Positions 44,647 to 54,276 of a DNA stretch of 64,000 nt are shown in pieces (the first letter of the stretch is position 1; each line of letters starts with the position of its first letter). This DNA is from Comamonas sp. B21-038. Lineage in GTDB: Bacteria; Pseudomonadota; Gammaproteobacteria; Burkholderiales; Burkholderiaceae_C. The stretch covers positions 2,480,001 to 2,544,000 of the forward strand of contig NZ_CP092462.1 in assembly GCF_022387135.1 (NCBI RefSeq), read 5' to 3'. The position numbers and the translations under genes are program-made. Under the pieces are notes generated by a model that was given only the letters and a program-made list of their open reading frames with translations, was not told the DNA's origin and did no database searches.

Positions 44647-44674
44647 GGGCCCAGGCGCTGCAAACGCCTGGGCC
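44647..44674. terminator. Bidirectional intrinsic terminator
   Basis: A perfect 10-bp stem GGCCCAGGCG/CGCCTGGGCC with a 7-base loop lies between tetR (+) and the porin gene (-). On the minus strand it is followed by a T-run (AAAAA on the + strand at 44642-44646); on the + strand by TTGTTGCTTT. Confidence 0.85.
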
Positions 44675-44693
44675 TTGTTGCTTTCGCCTGCCG

Positions 44694-45887
44694 TTAGAAG
44701 CTGTGGATGATGCCCACCCGGTAGGCATTGCTGTTGCCGTTGTTGGTAAAGCCGGCCGCAGTCACCGCGCCGGTCAAGGTGTAGCCAGCACCGTTCTTGT
44801 TCTTCACATAGCCATAGTCGGTGTACAAGGTAGTGCGCTTGGACATGGGGTACAGGTAGGCCACGCCGTACTGGCGTGCATCGCGGTTCAGCGGGCCGGT
44901 GTCGTTCAGGTCGATGGCGTTGAGCAGCAAGGTGCCAGGGCCCAGCTTGACGGAGGCGCCGATCGAGAAGCTGCGGTCGTCCTGGCCTTCGTAGTAGCCG
45001 ACCGAGGGGAAGCCGGCGAGCTGGCCGCTGTTGTCCAGGCCGGTGTTCACGGTCGGTGTGATGGCCGCGCCGGGGTTCTTGAAGGTGGCAAACGAGCCAA
45101 ACAGCTTGAAGGCCTTGAAGTCATAGGCCAGCGCCGAGTTGAAATAGCGCGTTGCCGATCCATCGGTGGGGTTGGTCATGCGCGTGGCCGATACGGCTGC
45201 GCTCCAGGCATCGTTCTTGTAGAACAGCGCCAGGGTGTACTGGTGGGCGCGGTGCTCGATGTCGATGTTCTGGCGCGTGTACTCGCTGATCGTGTAGGCG
45301 GCCTTGCCGATAAAGCCACCGATCGACGGGCTCTGGTAGAGGATGTTGTTGTTCTGCCGGCCGGGCGATGGCTGGATGCCCTGCAGGTTGCCGCCGCCGC
45401 CCAGGCCAAAGGGGTCACCCACCGCCTGCACCTCGGTCGGCAGCGATGCCAGGGTACGGCCCATGCGCAGCTCGCCAAAGTTGCCGGTCAGGCTGATCAG
45501 CGAGCCCCGGCCAAAGGCCTTGGCGCCAAAGCCCTGGTTTTGTTGCTGCGCGCCGTTGGAGGTGTTGATGCCCATCTCCAGCTGGAAGTTGGCCCGCAGG
45601 CCGCCGCCCAGGTCCTCGCTCCCCTTGAAGCCCAGGCGCGAGCCCATCATGTGGCCGCTCTCCAGCTTGGTGGCCCGTTGGCCTTGCATCGATACGCTGG
45701 CCACGCTGCTGTCGATCAGACCATAGACCTGTACCGAGCTGCTGCTGCCCAGTGCCAGCCCCCCGGCTGGCGAGGTAATCTGCTTGAGCTCCTGGGTCTG
45801 CGCGGTTTGCGCCGCTGCGCCCCCGGCCGCCGCGGTAGCGATGAGTGCTGCGAGCAGCGGATGAAGTCTGGGCTTGTTGGCTTTCAT
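44694..45887 (-). CDS. Gram-negative outer-membrane porin
   Basis: The 397-residue protein starts at 45887 with a signal peptide (MKANKPRLHPLLAALIATAAAGGAAA). It then has the betaproteobacterial porin start VQVYGLIDSSV, alternating beta-strands with SRLGFKGSEDLGGGLRANFQLE and a C-terminal phenylalanine (AYRVGIIHSF). It forms an outer-membrane channel, probably for the substrate of this catabolic locus. Its position between tetR and the SBP operon supports this. Confidence 0.93.
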   Translation of the reverse strand: MKANKPRLHPLLAALIATAAAGGAAAQTAQTQELKQITSPAGGLALGSSSSVQVYGLIDSSVASVSMQGQRATKLESGHMMGSRLGFKGSEDLGGGLRANFQLEMGINTSNGAQQQNQGFGAKAFGRGSLISLTGNFGELRMGRTLASLPTEVQAVGDPFGLGGGGNLQGIQPSPGRQNNNILYQSPSIGGFIGKAAYTISEYTRQNIDIEHRAHQYTLALFYKNDAWSAAVSATRMTNPTDGSATRYFNSALAYDFKAFKLFGSFATFKNPGAAITPTVNTGLDNSGQLAGFPSVGYYEGQDDRSFSIGASVKLGPGTLLLNAIDLNDTGPLNRDARQYGVAYLYPMSKRTTLYTDYGYVKNKNGAGYTLTGAVTAAGFTNNGNSNAYRVGIIHSF

Positions 45888-46082
45888 GGTTTGTCTCCTG
45901 TAGTACTTTTGGAAAGACGTGGTCGGGCCTGGCCCCATGCACGACCACGGTGAAAACGCTTTGCTGTTTTGTTAGACCGAGCAGATCCGCACCGCGCTAG
46001 GTAGCGCAGTGAGAAAGGAAGTCCCTGGCATCAGGCGCAGGGGCAGAAGGGGCGGATGCGATCCGCCTGAGTAGGGGTGCGC

Positions 46083-46664
46083 TTAGGGACTGGCAGGCAT
46101 GGCCACCTCGCGCATCAACGCGTACCAGGGGTCGTCAGGCGCCCTGGCGCCAATCGGTAGGCGCCGGCCAAAGCGCGTGGCTTCGTCCTGCGTGGGCGCG
46201 GACCAGATGTCCTGCCAGTCATAAACCACCACGCGCCTGGCCACCCGCCATTCACGCTCTGCGGTGGCCGTGGCGCGGCAGGTGAACAGATCGACATAGC
46301 GGCCACACAAGAAGGTGGCGCGCGGCGCGCCAGCGGCATCGGTGTCCGTCTGGTAGGCCAGAAAATACGCCTCCACCGCAGCGGCATCGCCGTTCAGGTG
46401 GATGGACAGGTTGGCAATGTTGTGGATGTAGCGCCCCTTGGCCAGCTGGGGCAGCGCTGCCTGGATAAAGCCTTCCGCACTGCCCTGGTAGGCGCCATGG
46501 CGGTCGGTGGCATCCGGCCAGTAGGCGGCGCGCAGGGCGGCTTCGTCGCCCCGGTCAATACCCCGGCAGTAGGAGTAGAGGGCTTCGCGGATCGCCTCGC
46601 GGTCGCTCAGCGCCTGGAGCCGCGCCTCCAGCTGGGCCAGCCTGGCTTCGCTGCTCATGCTCAT
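46083..46664 (-). CDS. SnoaL/NTF2-like protein
   Basis: The 193-residue protein has the nuclear transport factor 2-like fold pattern of SnoaL-like proteins: LSDREAIREALYSYCRGIDRGDEAALRAAYWPDA near the N terminus, followed by a strand-rich cone. Such proteins act as isomerases or dehydratases, or lack activity. The start at 46664 overlaps the stop of the synthetase gene. Its role is probably an isomerisation or dehydration of an intermediate; this is inferred from position only. Confidence 0.85.
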   Translation of the reverse strand: MSMSSEARLAQLEARLQALSDREAIREALYSYCRGIDRGDEAALRAAYWPDATDRHGAYQGSAEGFIQAALPQLAKGRYIHNIANLSIHLNGDAAAVEAYFLAYQTDTDAAGAPRATFLCGRYVDLFTCRATATAEREWRVARRVVVYDWQDIWSAPTQDEATRFGRRLPIGARAPDDPWYALMREVAMPASP

Positions 46665-48778
46665 GGCTGTTCCTCCTGCGCGCGCAGCTCGATCACCGCA
46701 TCCAGGCACATGGCGCCCCGGGTGCGCACCATCAGCGGGTTGATGTCCACGCTCTGGATGCTGTCGGCATGCTGCATCGCAAACTCCGACAGCCGGCACA
46801 ACGCCTGCACCAGTGCGGCCTCGTCGTAGTGCGGCCCACCGCGCCAGCCGCGCAGCAGCTGGCTGGAGCGCACCGCATCGACCAGCGCCTGGGCGCGGTC
46901 TGCCGTGAGCGGTGCCGATGCCAGCGCCACATCCTGGAACAGCTCCACCGCCGTGCCGCCGCTGCCATACATCACCATCTGGCCAAAGGTCGGGTCGCGG
47001 TGCAGGCCCAGGATCACCTCCACACCGCCACTGAGCATCGGGGCGATCAGCACGCCCTCCAGGCGGGCACCGGGCCGCGCTGTGCGGGCGCGGTCCATCA
47101 AGGTACCAAAGGCGCGTTCGACGGCAGCAGCATCCTGCAGGTTGAGCAGTACACCGCCGACCTCGGTCTTGTGCGCGATGTCGGGCGAGACAATCTTGGC
47201 CACGACCGGGAAACCGACTTCTGCCGCTGCTGCGGCCGCCTGGGCGGCGGTGCTGCACAGGTACTCCGGCGGCACCGGCAGGCCGGCAGCCGACAGCGCG
47301 CGCTTGGCGCCGCTTTCGGTATGCACATCGTCCAGCGCCAACGCGGGCGCGGCAGGCGGTTCGCCGCCGGGCAGCTGGTACAGCGCCTGCCAGCGCTGGC
47401 GGATCTTGGCCAGGCCGGCTACGGCGCGCACGGCGCGGGTCGGGTCCTCAAACACGGCCACGCCCTGCTGCTCCAGCGCGCTGCGCACCTGGGGCAAGGC
47501 CAGCATCACCAGGATGGTCAGGCGCTCGCGGTGCTGCGCGGCCAGTTCCGCAATCTCTTGCTGGGTGCTGGCAAAGCGCTCGGGCGACAGGCCCACATGG
47601 GCCAGGTAGCCCAGCACCGCGCCATAGCGCGTGTGCTCCAGCATCACACCCAGGGTGCGCGCGGTGCCACTGGCCACCGAGGTGACCTGGGCCGTCATGT
47701 CCAGCGGGTTGGCGGCCACCGCAAAAGGCAGCAGCGCCAGGGTCGCCTCGCGGGCGGGGGCGGGCAACGGTGGCAGCTCCATGCCCTGGGCGCCCGCCTC
47801 GTCGGCCATCAGCACGCCAATGCCGCCCGAGCCGGTGAACACGCCCAACTCGTCATTGGCCGGCAGCACGCCGCTGACGGTGTAGAGGTAGGCGATGTCC
47901 AGCATCTCCTCGATGGACTCGGGCCGCAGGGCGCCGCATTCGCGGAACACCGTGTCGTAGACCTTGTCATTGCCGGCCAGCGAGCCGGTATGGGTGGAGG
48001 CAGCGGCGGCACCCAGCTCGGTGCGCCCTACCTTCATGATCAGCACTGGCTTGCCGGCGCGGGCCGCCTTGAGCAGGGCGCGGCGCAGGCGGTTGCCGTC
48101 GCGGCAAGATTCGACCGCCGCGCAGATGATGCGGGTGTCCGGGTCGTCGGCCAGGTAGTCGATGCTCTCGGCCACATCGACATCGGCCTCGTTGCCGGTG
48201 GCGATGATCTTGCTGAAACCCAGGCCGCGCAAGGTGGCCATGCCGTAGGCGGCCGAGCCAAAGGCGCCGCTTTGCGTGGCCAGCGAGATGGCGCCCGGCC
48301 GGGGCTGGGCGCCATTGAGAAAGGTGGAGAAGGTCGAGAAAAAGCGCGCCGGCACATTGAGCAGGCCCAGCGAGTTGGGGCCGAGCATGCGCACATCGGC
48401 AGCGCGGCACAGGCCCACCATGCGGTCCTGCAGCGCGCGGCCGGCCGCATCAATCTCGGCAAAGCCGGCCGTCATCACCTGGATGGCCTTGACGCCCTTG
48501 GCAATGGCATCGCGCACGGCCTCTTCCACCCCGGCCACCGGCACGCAGATGATGGCCTGGTCGACCGGGAAAGGGATATCGGACACCTTTTGGTAGGACT
48601 GCAGGCCCTGGATCAGCGCGCCGCTGCGGTTGACCGGGTAGATGGGCGCGGCAAAGCCGGCTTCGAGCATGAAGCGCAGCGGGCGGCCGCCAATGCGCTC
48701 GGGATCGGACGAGGCGCCCACCAGCGCTACCGAACGGGGGTGGAACAAGGCGTCGAGGGACGAAGATGCGTGGCTCAT
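46661..48778 (-). CDS. Acyl-CoA synthetase, NDP-forming (acetate-CoA ligase type)
   Basis: The 705-residue protein has a CoA-binding domain (SVALVGASSDPERIGGRPL), succinyl-CoA ligase-like domains with the phosphorylated histidine motif STHTGSLAGND (His263) and an ATP-grasp domain (about 480-700, with VGFPVVAKIVSPDIAHKTEVGGV). It makes an acyl-CoA from acid, CoA and ATP. It lies between an acyl-CoA dehydrogenase and the SnoaL gene in the minus-strand operon and may activate a side-chain acid different from that of the AMP-forming ligase at 29885. Confidence 0.9.
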   Translation of the reverse strand: MSHASSSLDALFHPRSVALVGASSDPERIGGRPLRFMLEAGFAAPIYPVNRSGALIQGLQSYQKVSDIPFPVDQAIICVPVAGVEEAVRDAIAKGVKAIQVMTAGFAEIDAAGRALQDRMVGLCRAADVRMLGPNSLGLLNVPARFFSTFSTFLNGAQPRPGAISLATQSGAFGSAAYGMATLRGLGFSKIIATGNEADVDVAESIDYLADDPDTRIICAAVESCRDGNRLRRALLKAARAGKPVLIMKVGRTELGAAAASTHTGSLAGNDKVYDTVFRECGALRPESIEEMLDIAYLYTVSGVLPANDELGVFTGSGGIGVLMADEAGAQGMELPPLPAPAREATLALLPFAVAANPLDMTAQVTSVASGTARTLGVMLEHTRYGAVLGYLAHVGLSPERFASTQQEIAELAAQHRERLTILVMLALPQVRSALEQQGVAVFEDPTRAVRAVAGLAKIRQRWQALYQLPGGEPPAAPALALDDVHTESGAKRALSAAGLPVPPEYLCSTAAQAAAAAAEVGFPVVAKIVSPDIAHKTEVGGVLLNLQDAAAVERAFGTLMDRARTARPGARLEGVLIAPMLSGGVEVILGLHRDPTFGQMVMYGSGGTAVELFQDVALASAPLTADRAQALVDAVRSSQLLRGWRGGPHYDEAALVQALCRLSEFAMQHADSIQSVDINPLMVRTRGAMCLDAVIELRAQEEQP

Positions 48779-48789
48779 GGCGGCTCCTC

Positions 48790-49941
48790 TCAGGCGCGGG
48801 CGGCGGTGGGTGCCGATTCTGCGGCGACTTCAGCCGCAATCTCGGCGGCCATGTCGGCTGCCAGGCTGTCGAGCTGCTCGTAGCGGTCGCCCCACTGCAG
48901 GCTGCAGCCTATCGCATGCATGGCCAGGCGGGCCGCAGGCAGCTCGCGCGACATGCCAATGCCGCCATGCAGCTGGATCGCCGACTCGCCCACCTGGCGG
49001 GCCGCGATCGACAGGTAGTGCTTGAGCAGCGCCACTGCATGCGCGTCACTATCCCCCAGGTCAAAGGCCACGACGCGCTCGCGCACCATGCCGCGCACGC
49101 TCTCATAGGCCACATACATCTCTACCGTGCGGTGGCGCAGCGCCTGGAAGGTGGAGAGCTGCACGCCAAACTGCTGGCGCGTGTTCAGGTACTCGATGGT
49201 CTGCTCCACCATCGCGCCAATGGCGCCGACGATCTGCGCGCAGCAGACCAGCGCGCCCACGGTATTGGCGCGCTCGGCAGCGGCCACGGCCGCCCGGCCC
49301 CGTTGCAGCACGGCACTGGCGGGCAGGCGTGTGGCCTTCAGGCTCAAGTCGGCGGTCAACCGGCCGTCATGGCCAGCCCAGCTTTGCAGGCTGCCGCCCA
49401 GCTGGTCGCGGCTGGCCAGCAGCAGCAAGGCTTCGCCAGCAGCGCTGCGGGCCAGAAAGAGCAGATGGCTGGCCGGCTCGCTCAAGTCGATGCCGCGCAG
49501 GCTGCCCTGCAGTTGCACGCCTTCGGCATCGACCATCGCCGTCAGGCTGCAGCTGCCGTCATGCGCAAACACGGGGGCGATGGAGACTTCGCCCGCGGCC
49601 AGCAGGCCCAGCATCTGGGCCACATCGTCGCGGCCGGGGATGGCGCCCAGCACCGCTGGCACCACGGCGCAGCGTGCGACCAGCGGCGTGGTCAGGCCAT
49701 AGCGGCCAGCGGCCTCTGCGATGGAGGCCACATCGGCAAAGGTCGAGCCCGCGCCGCCACTGGCCTCGGGCACCAGCACGGCTTGCCAGCCGAGTTCCAG
49801 AAACTGCTGCCAGCTGTCACTGGCCTGGTCGGAGGGCTCGGCTTCGGTCAGCGTGGCATTCACCGCCTGGGCATTGGCCGCCACCCGCAGCGTTGTGTCA
49901 TACAGGTCGCCCGGAAACATGGGAGAGGCTTGAAAAGGCAT
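48790..49941 (-). CDS. Acyl-CoA dehydrogenase (short form, subunit 2)
   Basis: The 383-residue flavoprotein has a weak N-terminal domain and a typical C-terminal part (YLNTRQQFGVQLSTFQALRH, then QLHGGIGMSRELPAARL). It is paired with the gene directly upstream on the same strand (3 bases apart). Such tandem pairs in steroid and related degraders encode heteromeric acyl-CoA dehydrogenases with one active site per pair. The usual catalytic Glu is not obvious here, in line with the role of a partner subunit. Confidence 0.88.
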   Translation of the reverse strand: MPFQASPMFPGDLYDTTLRVAANAQAVNATLTEAEPSDQASDSWQQFLELGWQAVLVPEASGGAGSTFADVASIAEAAGRYGLTTPLVARCAVVPAVLGAIPGRDDVAQMLGLLAAGEVSIAPVFAHDGSCSLTAMVDAEGVQLQGSLRGIDLSEPASHLLFLARSAAGEALLLLASRDQLGGSLQSWAGHDGRLTADLSLKATRLPASAVLQRGRAAVAAAERANTVGALVCCAQIVGAIGAMVEQTIEYLNTRQQFGVQLSTFQALRHRTVEMYVAYESVRGMVRERVVAFDLGDSDAHAVALLKHYLSIAARQVGESAIQLHGGIGMSRELPAARLAMHAIGCSLQWGDRYEQLDSLAADMAAEIAAEVAAESAPTAARA

Positions 49942-49944
49942 GGG

Positions 49945-51123
49945 TCAGGCTCCAAAGATATCGCGTGCAATCACGTTTTTTTGTACTTCGCTGGTACCGC
50001 CGGCCAGGGTGCGTGAGCGGTAGAAGAGATAGGTGTGGATCAGCTCGCGCTTGAGCTCCACATCGGCGGGGCTGCCCTCGGGCAGGCTCGGAATCAGGCG
50101 CGCCGCGTAGTCGGGGCTCATGTCGAAGGCGATACCGATGATCTGCTGGGCCAGGTCGGAGCAGAACAGCTTGAGCGCCGAGGATTTGGACGAGGCCAGG
50201 GTGCCCTGCATCTCTTCGTCGATGGCGCTGATCAGCATCTCCTTGGCGCCAGCCACGGCTGCCTGGGCCAGGAACAGACGCTCCAGCAGCATGTGCTGGC
50301 TGGCGCCCTGTTGCGTGCGGCCGCGCTCGCGCAGCGGCTGCTCGATCTGCTCCAACAGGCGCACCAGGCGCGGCACGGTGGCGGGCGACAGGCGCTCGCG
50401 GTCGAGCAGGAACTTGGCGCAAGCCCAGCCGCCGCCCTCTTCGCCAATCAGGTTGGCCACGGGCACGCGCACATCGCGCAGGAACACCTCGTTGACATGG
50501 TGCCAGTGGTCAATCGTCGGGATGGGGCGCACCTCGATGCCGGGCGTGTCCATCGGCACCAGCAGCAAGGAGATGCCGGCCTGCTTCTTGCCCTCTTTGG
50601 AAGTACGCACCAGGGTGTACATCATGTCCGCCTCCTGCGCATGGGAGGTCCAGATCTTCTGGCCGTTGATGACATAGTCATCGCCATCGCGCACTGCTGC
50701 GGTGCGCAGCGAGGCCAGGTCGGAGCCGGCACCGGGCTCGGAGTAGCCCTGGCACCACCATTCGCTGCCGTCCACAATGCGCGGCAGGTAGCGCTCCTTT
50801 TGCACGGGCGTGCCAAAGTGCATGATCACCGGGCCGATATGGCCGATGCCATGGTGGTAGAGCGGCGGGCAGTCTTCCTGCGCCATCACCTCCTCAAACA
50901 GGTAGCGCTGCTGCATGTCCCAGCCGGTGCCGCCCCACTCGATCGGCCAGTTGGGGGCGCTCCAGCCCTTGCGTTGCAGGATCTTGGCCCACGCGCTCAT
51001 CTCGGCGCGGCCCAGCTTCTCGTTGGCGCGGACCTTGGCTTTCAGCGCGGGCGGGCAGTGCTGCTGCGCAAAGTCGCGCAGGGTTTGTCGAAAGTCGGCA
51101 TAGGGATCGGTGGTTGCTGTCAT
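49945..51123 (-). CDS. Acyl-CoA dehydrogenase (subunit 1)
   Basis: The 392-residue protein shows a complete acyl-CoA dehydrogenase fold: WWCQGYSEPGAGSDLASL, GQKIWTSHAQEADMMYTLVRT and a C terminus LAGGTSEVQKNVIARDIFG. It oxidises acyl-CoA to enoyl-CoA with FAD. It probably forms a complex with the next gene product; the close spacing of two different acyl-CoA dehydrogenase genes supports this. Confidence 0.92.
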   Translation of the reverse strand: MTATTDPYADFRQTLRDFAQQHCPPALKAKVRANEKLGRAEMSAWAKILQRKGWSAPNWPIEWGGTGWDMQQRYLFEEVMAQEDCPPLYHHGIGHIGPVIMHFGTPVQKERYLPRIVDGSEWWCQGYSEPGAGSDLASLRTAAVRDGDDYVINGQKIWTSHAQEADMMYTLVRTSKEGKKQAGISLLLVPMDTPGIEVRPIPTIDHWHHVNEVFLRDVRVPVANLIGEEGGGWACAKFLLDRERLSPATVPRLVRLLEQIEQPLRERGRTQQGASQHMLLERLFLAQAAVAGAKEMLISAIDEEMQGTLASSKSSALKLFCSDLAQQIIGIAFDMSPDYAARLIPSLPEGSPADVELKRELIHTYLFYRSRTLAGGTSEVQKNVIARDIFGA

Positions 51124-51186
51124 GTTTCCGGGTTCAAGGTCAAATCAAACGACAAGGGGTTGGCAGGGGCTGAGGGCCCCCTGCCC

Positions 51187-52170
51187 TCATTCCTGGGTAA
51201 TGTGCTTTTCTCGGATCACGGCGGCCCAGCGCGGGCGCTGGGCATCCAGGTAGGCCGTGAAGTCTTCGGGGCCGAGCAGATGCAGCTCGCCACCGGGACG
51301 GGTCACGCCCTCTGCTACGGTTGGCACTTCCACCACGGCGCGCAGATCGCGGTAGATGCGCTGCTGCAGTGCGGCGGGCACCTTGGCCGGCATGAAAAAG
51401 CCAAAGAAGCTGCTGCAGCTGTAGCGCTTGAGCTCAGGCGCGGACGACTGGGAGAACGGGGTCAGCGGCAGCGCGCTGCGCACCGGTTTGTCACTGGCAA
51501 CGCCCAGCACCTTCATGCGACCTGCCTGTACGTAGCTGACCGAGCTGGGCGCATCCAGCAACGCAGCCACCTCGCCAGCCATCAAGGCATTCAACGCCGG
51601 GGCATTGCCCCGGTACGGTGCGTGGATGATGTGCGCGCCCACGGCCGAGGCCAGCATCTCGGCACAGATATGCGGGCTGGATCCGACGCCCGACGAGGCG
51701 AAGGCTACCTTGCCATCGTTGGCGCGCATATAGCTGGCGAACTCGGCCAGGTTGCTGGCGGGCACCTGCTTGCCCACATAGAGCACGCTGGGTGATTCGG
51801 ACACCATCATCAGCGGCTTGAGGTCCTGCGGGTCATAGGGCAGCCGGGCCATCATCAGCGGGTTGGTCAGGTAACCCAGGCTGCTCAGCAGCAGGGTATG
51901 GCCATCGGCCGGGGCCCGGGCGACCAGGGCCGTGCCAATCGTGGTGCCGCCGCCGGGGCGGTTGTCGATCACCACCGGCTTGCCCCATTTCTCGGCCAGC
52001 ACCGGTGCCATGGCGCGGGCCACCTGGTCGGTAAAGCCGCCGGCCGCATAGGGCACGACGATGGTGACCTGCTTGTCAGGGAACTCCGCCGCCTGCACCA
52101 CCGCCCCGGCCCAGGCACCGATGAGCACGCCCCAGCTGGCGGCCCGCTTGAATTTTTGAGAGATAGACAC
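51187..52170 (-). CDS. Bug/TctC-family periplasmic solute receptor
   Basis: The 327-residue secreted protein has a signal peptide ending near VVQA, then FPDKQVTIVVPYAAGGFTDQVARAMAP, DNRPGGGTTIGTALV, ADGHTLL and TRPGGELHLLGPEDF, typical of Bug proteins. It probably binds a carboxylate in the periplasm. It is the only transport-related gene in the acyl-CoA dehydrogenase operon, between the SDR gene and the dehydrogenases; no TctA/TctB partner is visible. Confidence 0.92.
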   Translation of the reverse strand: MSISQKFKRAASWGVLIGAWAGAVVQAAEFPDKQVTIVVPYAAGGFTDQVARAMAPVLAEKWGKPVVIDNRPGGGTTIGTALVARAPADGHTLLLSSLGYLTNPLMMARLPYDPQDLKPLMMVSESPSVLYVGKQVPASNLAEFASYMRANDGKVAFASSGVGSSPHICAEMLASAVGAHIIHAPYRGNAPALNALMAGEVAALLDAPSSVSYVQAGRMKVLGVASDKPVRSALPLTPFSQSSAPELKRYSCSSFFGFFMPAKVPAALQQRIYRDLRAVVEVPTVAEGVTRPGGELHLLGPEDFTAYLDAQRPRWAAVIREKHITQE

Positions 52171-52222
52171 GGCAGGTCTCCATCACACAGTACGTTGTTG
52201 CTATGGGCTGGCCAACTGCGGC

Positions 52223-53053
52223 CTAGCCAGCGGCAGCGGCCTGGGGCACGCGGCGCTGCGCCGCCTGGTCCTGCCAGGCCTGTTGGGGCAGCGAGGCCAT
52301 CATGGTGTGGGCCAGCCCGCCATCGACCACCAGCTCGGCGCCGTTGATGTAGGCAGCCGCATCGCTCAGCAAGAAGCTGACGGCGCCCGCTATATCACCC
52401 GGCCCGCCAATGCGGCGCAGCGGCACGCGCTGCTCGCGGTGGGCCTTGGCGGCCGGGTCGGCATAGGCCAGCGCAGTACCCGGCGTGGCAATCAAACCGG
52501 GCGACAGCGCATTGGTGCGTACACCCAGCGGCCCCCACTCGGTCGCCAGCTGGCGCACCAGCATCAGCGCGGCTGCCTTGCTGGCACTGTAGGCGCCCAG
52601 CGGCGGCGTGGCATGGCTGGCCGATACCGAGGTGATGACCACGATGCTGCCGCCACTGGCACGCAGCGGCGCCAGCGCCGCCTGGGCCAGCAGCAACGGC
52701 GCACGTGCATTGAGCGCGAAGGTCCGGTCCCAGTCGGCGACTGGGTAATCGCTCAGCGCACCGGGAAAGGCCGCGCCCGCATTGCTGACCAGCCCATCGA
52801 GCCCGCCCCAGTGCTGCACGGCAGCGGCCAGGGCCTGGGCGGCAAAGTCCAGCCCCGACAGATCACCCGCCAGCACCTGGACCTGGGCGCCCAGCGCTTG
52901 CAGCTCGGCGGCCAGCGCATCCAGCTCGGCGGCATGCTGGTCCAGCAGGGTCAGCTGCGCCCTACCGCCCTGGTCCTGGGCATCCTGGGCCAGGCGCAGC
53001 GCAATGGCGCGGCCAATGCCGCGTGCGGCACCGGTGACGAGGGTGCGGCCCAT
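52223..53053 (-). CDS. Short-chain dehydrogenase/reductase
   Basis: This 276-residue SDR has TGAARGIG at the N terminus, NAGAAFPG, ITSVSAS and YSASK in the active site, and VDGGLAHTMM. It starts at 53053, overlapping the TGA of the binding protein gene; a GTG three bases earlier is also possible. It probably oxidises a hydroxy intermediate of the pathway. Confidence 0.9.
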   Translation of the reverse strand: MGRTLVTGAARGIGRAIALRLAQDAQDQGGRAQLTLLDQHAAELDALAAELQALGAQVQVLAGDLSGLDFAAQALAAAVQHWGGLDGLVSNAGAAFPGALSDYPVADWDRTFALNARAPLLLAQAALAPLRASGGSIVVITSVSASHATPPLGAYSASKAAALMLVRQLATEWGPLGVRTNALSPGLIATPGTALAYADPAAKAHREQRVPLRRIGGPGDIAGAVSFLLSDAAAYINGAELVVDGGLAHTMMASLPQQAWQDQAAQRRVPQAAAAG

Positions 53054-54276
53054 CACTGCCCCTTGAGCAGGTCGCAGACGCTTTCGGAGGCGGGGCGCCA
53101 GGCGTCTTCCGGCGCGATGGTGCCGATGATCTTGTAGTAGTCGAACTTGGCCTTGGACTCCGCCGGCGTCTTGACCTGCACCGCATAGAGCGGCCGCAGC
53201 ACCTGGCCGTCGGCCCGCACCTTGACCTGCTTGGAGAAGAAGTCGTTGACCGGCAGCTCGCGGATCTTGGCCGCCACGGCCTTGCCCTCGTCGGTACCGG
53301 CAGCCTGCACCGCCTGCAGGTAGTGCGTGGTGGCGCTGTAGGCACCGGCCATCAGGTAGGTGGGTGCGCCATTGTTATAGCGCGCCATGAAGCGCTTGGA
53401 CCAGGCCCGGGTCTCGTCGTTCTGGTCCCAGTAGAAGGGCAGCGCCAGCTGCAGGCCCTGGGCCACATCCAGGCCCATGGCGGTGACGCTGTTGATCGTC
53501 ATGCCAAACACGGCGACCTTCTGTCCACCCCGCGCAATGCGGTATTCAGCCGCTTGCTTGAGTGCGTTGGACAGATCCAGCCCCGCGTTGATGATGACAA
53601 TCGCCTCGGCACCGCTGGCCTGCGCCTGCAGCAGGTAGGACGAGAAATCGGCCGTGCCCAGCGGATGGCGCGTGACCCCGGCGACCTTGCCGCCGCCCTC
53701 TTTGATAAAGCGGGTGGCCTCGTCCAGGTAGGCCTGGCCAAAGGCGTAGTCGACCGCGATGAAGTAGAAGCTCTTGACGCCCTGCTTCAGCAGCGCCTTC
53801 ACCCCTGCCTTGGGCATCGCGTAGGAGTCGGCGACAAAGTTGAAATTCATCGGCGAGCAGGCCTTGTTGGTCAGGTCGGCCGTCGTGGTGCCTGCGATCA
53901 GGTAGGGCTTGCTGCGCTCCTTCATCAGCTGGGCCACCGTCAGCGCGATCGACGAGGCGGAGTTGCCGACGATCGTGTCGAACTTCTCCACATCCAGCCA
54001 GCGGCGGGTGATGCTCAGGCCAATGTCGGGCTTGTTCTGGTCATCCGCTACCACCACCTCGATGGGCTTGCCCAGCACCTTGCCACCAAAGTCCTCGACC
54101 GCCATCTTGACGGCCAGCGCATGGCCGGGCCCGCCGTTGCCCGAATAAGGCCCCGTCTGGTCCCCCATCACACCAATGCGGACCACGTCATCACTGACCT
54201 GGGCCCAGGACGCGGACGGCGCGGCCATGGCCGCCGATAACGACAAAAGCAATGCATGCGGGCGTACAGATTTCAC
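53053..54276 (-). CDS. Liv-type ABC transporter substrate-binding protein
   Basis: The 407-residue periplasmic binding protein (LivK/PBP type 1 fold) has an export signal (VKSVRPHALLLSLSAAMAAPSASWA), VRIGVMGDQTGPYSG and VVADDQNKPDIGLSITRRWLD. A GTG start at 54276 with AAGGAGA just upstream fits better than the much longer frame. It lacks a permease next to it, and its promoter holds operator D, identical to operator B in front of the operon that contains LivGFHM. It therefore very likely serves that transporter. Confidence 0.9.
   Translation of the reverse strand: MKSVRPHALLLSLSAAMAAPSASWAQVSDDVVRIGVMGDQTGPYSGNGGPGHALAVKMAVEDFGGKVLGKPIEVVVADDQNKPDIGLSITRRWLDVEKFDTIVGNSASSIALTVAQLMKERSKPYLIAGTTTADLTNKACSPMNFNFVADSYAMPKAGVKALLKQGVKSFYFIAVDYAFGQAYLDEATRFIKEGGGKVAGVTRHPLGTADFSSYLLQAQASGAEAIVIINAGLDLSNALKQAAEYRIARGGQKVAVFGMTINSVTAMGLDVAQGLQLALPFYWDQNDETRAWSKRFMARYNNGAPTYLMAGAYSATTHYLQAVQAAGTDEGKAVAAKIRELPVNDFFSKQVKVRADGQVLRPLYAVQVKTPAESKAKFDYYKIIGTIAPEDAWRPASESVCDLLKGQ

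Noticed and set aside
46769-48883. Long + strand frame opposite the NDP-forming acyl-CoA synthetase
   Set aside because: The minus-strand protein has all family motifs including the phosphohistidine; the + frame has low-complexity composition.
50035-51795. Long + strand frame opposite an acyl-CoA dehydrogenase and a Bug receptor gene
   Set aside because: It spans two real genes and their gap and shows no domain.
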